A stretch of DNA of 7,736 nt from Elusimicrobiota bacterium (GTDB taxonomy: Bacteria; Elusimicrobiota; Elusimicrobia; 2-02-FULL-39-32): the NCBI GenBank assembly GCA_016193115.1, contig JACPSV010000313.1:1-7736 (forward strand), in the 5' to 3' direction. Position 1 is the first letter of the stretch. Each line of letters begins with the position of its first letter. This document shows positions 6,321 to 7,736 of this stretch, piece after piece. Made by a program: the position numbers and the translations under genes. Under the pieces are notes generated by a model that worked only from the letters and a program-made list of their open reading frames with translations, did not search any database and had not been told where the DNA came from.

Positions 6321-6946
6321 AGAACGGCTCGCTACGGACAGGTTTCCTGATTACCGCCGTTTTGGTATCCCTACAGATCGGGTCAGCCCATTCCGAGACG
6401 CCCTCGAACTCCGTTGACACAGAAACGACATTGCGAGGCCCTCTGAAGATCAAGGCGGACGAAACGATCTCCACGGAAAAGGGGGAGATCATAGAAGCGC
6501 GTGGGAACGTCTTTATCTCCTACGAGATGGAATCCAAAGACGAGGTGGAATCTTTCTCCCAATTCGCCAAATATTATGAAAAGGAGAAACGGGGAGAACT
6601 TGCGGGAGATCCCAAAGCGATCTGGAAACGGAAGTTTCCGGAACCTTCAGTCATTACGCTCACCGCAGAAAAAATTAAGTTTAACATTCAGGACGAAGAG
6701 CTTGCCGCTCAGGGAAACGTGCTCGTCCACCAAACCAGCAGCACTTTGAAGGCCGACGAAATCCTGTATTCCAACAGGGAACGAAAACTGGAAGCCAAAG
6801 GGAAAAGACCTGAATTTAACGTTCAGGAATCGGAACACCAAACCCAAATCAGCGCCAACAACATTGAGGCCTGGACCGAAAAAAAAGAGATTCGTTTTGA
6901 CGGAGACGTCCAAGGACTCATCTATCTTAAACCCCACAACCGATGA
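6317..6946 (+). CDS. lptA: LptA/OstA-like periplasmic LPS-bridge protein
   Basis: LptA forms the beta-jellyroll bridge that carries LPS across the periplasm between LptC and LptD. The 209-residue product begins with a signal peptide (MKNGSLRTGF, hydrophobic core to about 22, likely cut after SAHS at residue 26), so it should be exported. OstA-type strands follow: LKIKADETISTEKGEIIEARGNVFIS (43-68 in outline), then ITLTAEKIKFN and ELAAQGNVLV, then STLKADEILYS, and a final ANNIEAW with RFDGDVQGLI. An unusual segment at about residues 71-110 (from MESKDEVES to KRKFPEP), charged and probably helical, splits the first repeats. Typical LptA has a short turn there. ATG 6317 shares ATGA with the lptC stop, and the 3' end shares ATGA with lptB. 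The identity rests on fold pattern plus position between lptC and lptB, since sequence conservation in this family is low. Confidence 0.87.
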   Translation: MKNGSLRTGFLITAVLVSLQIGSAHSETPSNSVDTETTLRGPLKIKADETISTEKGEIIEARGNVFISYEMESKDEVESFSQFAKYYEKEKRGELAGDPKAIWKRKFPEPSVITLTAEKIKFNIQDEELAAQGNVLVHQTSSTLKADEILYSNRERKLEAKGKRPEFNVQESEHQTQISANNIEAWTEKKEIRFDGDVQGLIYLKPHNR

Positions 6947-7662
6947 TCCTGAAAGTTGAAAATCTAAAAAAAAGTTACGGTCACAGAACCGTCGTAGACG
7001 GTATATCCCTCTCCGTCTCTTCCGGGGAAATCGTGGGACTTCTGGGCCCGAATGGCGCGGGAAAAACAACCACATTCTACATGGTCGTGGGAATGGTGGG
7101 GCCGGAATCCGGCAGGATAGATTTAGACCAAAAAGAGATCTCCCAAATCGCCATGTATCAGAGAGCTCGCCTCGGAATCGGGTACCTCCCTCAAGAACCC
7201 TCCATATTTCGCAGACTGAACGTGGAAGACAATTTAAGAATCATTTTAGAAATCCTCCCTTTGACTCCCGCGGAAAGGAAAGAGAAAGAAGATAAACTCT
7301 TGAATGAGCTGGGTCTGAACGAAAGACGCAAACAGATTGCCGGAACGCTTTCCGGAGGAGAGAAGAGGCGGCTGGAAATTTGCCGGGCTCTCTTGAACGA
7401 ACCCAAATTCCTGCTTTTGGACGAACCTTTCGTTGGAATTGACCCAATCACCGTGAGCGACCTGCAAGGCCTTTTGAATCAACTCAAAGCGCGGGGTCTC
7501 GGGATTCTGATCACAGACCACAACGTCCGCGACACGTTGAAGATCATTGACCGCGCCTATATTATCCACCAGGGAAAAGTCCTACTGGAAGGAAACGCCC
7601 AAACTCTCCTAGACAGTCCCGAAGCCCGCCGCATCTACCTCGGCGACCAATTCCAAATCTAA
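6943..7662 (+). CDS. lptB: LPS export ABC transporter ATP-binding protein LptB
   Basis: Cytoplasmic ATPase of the LptB2FG complex that powers LPS extraction from the inner membrane. The 239-residue protein (E. coli 241) has all ABC motifs: Walker A GPNGAGKTT (35-43), Q-loop in YLPQEPSIFRRL, ABC signature LSGGEKRR (136-143), Walker B LLLDEP with Asp160 and catalytic Glu161, and the switch histidine His193 in DHNVR. The LptB-specific segments PSIFRRLNVEDN and the C-terminal RRIYLGDQF separate it from branched-chain amino acid (LivF/LivG) ATPases. ATG 6943 shares ATGA with the lptA stop, and no separate Shine-Dalgarno is visible. The membrane partners LptF and LptG are not in the window. It is the last gene of the visible cluster. 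Confidence 0.98.
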   Translation: MILKVENLKKSYGHRTVVDGISLSVSSGEIVGLLGPNGAGKTTTFYMVVGMVGPESGRIDLDQKEISQIAMYQRARLGIGYLPQEPSIFRRLNVEDNLRIILEILPLTPAERKEKEDKLLNELGLNERRKQIAGTLSGGEKRRLEICRALLNEPKFLLLDEPFVGIDPITVSDLQGLLNQLKARGLGILITDHNVRDTLKIIDRAYIIHQGKVLLEGNAQTLLDSPEARRIYLGDQFQI

Positions 7663-7697
7663 AGCTGTTGTAAAACATTCCTTTCCCTCCGTCATTC

Positions 7698-7729
7698 CCT
7701 AAAGGACGAGAGTCCTAAAGGAGGAGAGT
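7698..7729. repeat. two-unit 16-bp tandem repeat with hairpin potential after lptB
   Basis: CCTAAAGGACGAGAGT (7698-7713) is followed directly by CCTAAAGGAGGAGAGT (7714-7729), 15 of 16 identical. The region also folds: AGGAC (7703-7707), a GAGA tetraloop, GTCCT (7712-7716), and an outer CCT/AGG pairing (7698-7700 with 7719-7721) across an AA/AA internal loop. No T-run follows, so it is not a standard terminator. It starts just after CCGTCATTCCC (7689-7699), a sequence that resembles the start of many dispersed intergenic palindromes. AGGAGG at 7719-7724 lies 3 bases before a GTG at 7728, which could be a downstream gene start, but too little follows to judge. The remaining 7663-7697 shows no gene. 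Confidence 0.5.
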
Positions 7730-7736
7730 GCTTCGC

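Noticed and set aside
7698..7721. Hairpin after lptB as an intrinsic terminator
   Set aside because: The stem is interrupted by an AA/AA internal loop and no T-run follows on either strand.

Overview
The window is one tightly packed, entirely plus-strand gene cluster for the Kdo/heptose inner core of lipopolysaccharide and for LPS export. It therefore comes from a diderm (Gram-negative) bacterium. The order is hldA/rfaE1 (5' end cut by the window) - kdsB - pyrG - kdsA - a small zinc-ribbon membrane protein - kdsD - kdsC fused in frame to lptC - lptA - lptB. Nearly every junction is a stop/start overlap (1 to 34 bp) or a gap of 1 to 4 bp, so one polycistronic transcript with translational coupling is likely. 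Its promoter must lie upstream of base 1. Base composition is moderate (roughly half GC by eye). Several starts are GTG or TTG, and Shine-Dalgarno sequences are generally weak. The metal-dependent type of KdsA and the single-domain heptose kinase separate it from the Escherichia coli arrangement. An environmental or metagenomic lineage such as Omnitrophota, Nitrospirota, Elusimicrobiota or a deltaproteobacterial group would fit, but I cannot place it firmly.

How the genes work together: KdsD makes arabinose 5-phosphate. KdsA condenses it with phosphoenolpyruvate to Kdo 8-phosphate. KdsC removes the phosphate. KdsB activates Kdo with CTP, which PyrG supplies. HldA phosphorylates heptose 7-phosphate for ADP-heptose synthesis. 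LptC, LptA and LptB belong to the Lpt machine that drives LPS from the inner membrane to the outer membrane. No kdtA/waaA, lptF/G or heptose adenylyltransferase gene is in view.

The most notable point is the kdsC/lptC junction. As given, the two genes form one 361-codon frame. A run of seven A (5739-5745) sits exactly where kdsC should end and lptC should begin. With one A fewer, kdsC would end after 178 codons at the TGA at 5770-5772, and an ATG at 5735 would open a 194-residue LptC with its own N-terminal membrane/lipoprotein-type signal. Both lengths are normal for the families. The sequence is thus a genuine fusion, a homopolymer sequencing error, or a slippage-controlled junction.

Other points of interest are the unassigned 82-residue zinc-ribbon/transmembrane protein between kdsA and kdsD, a charged insert of about 40 residues in LptA, and a short tandem repeat with hairpin potential after lptB. 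There is no gene-free stretch over 300 bases. The only real non-coding segment is 7663-7736.
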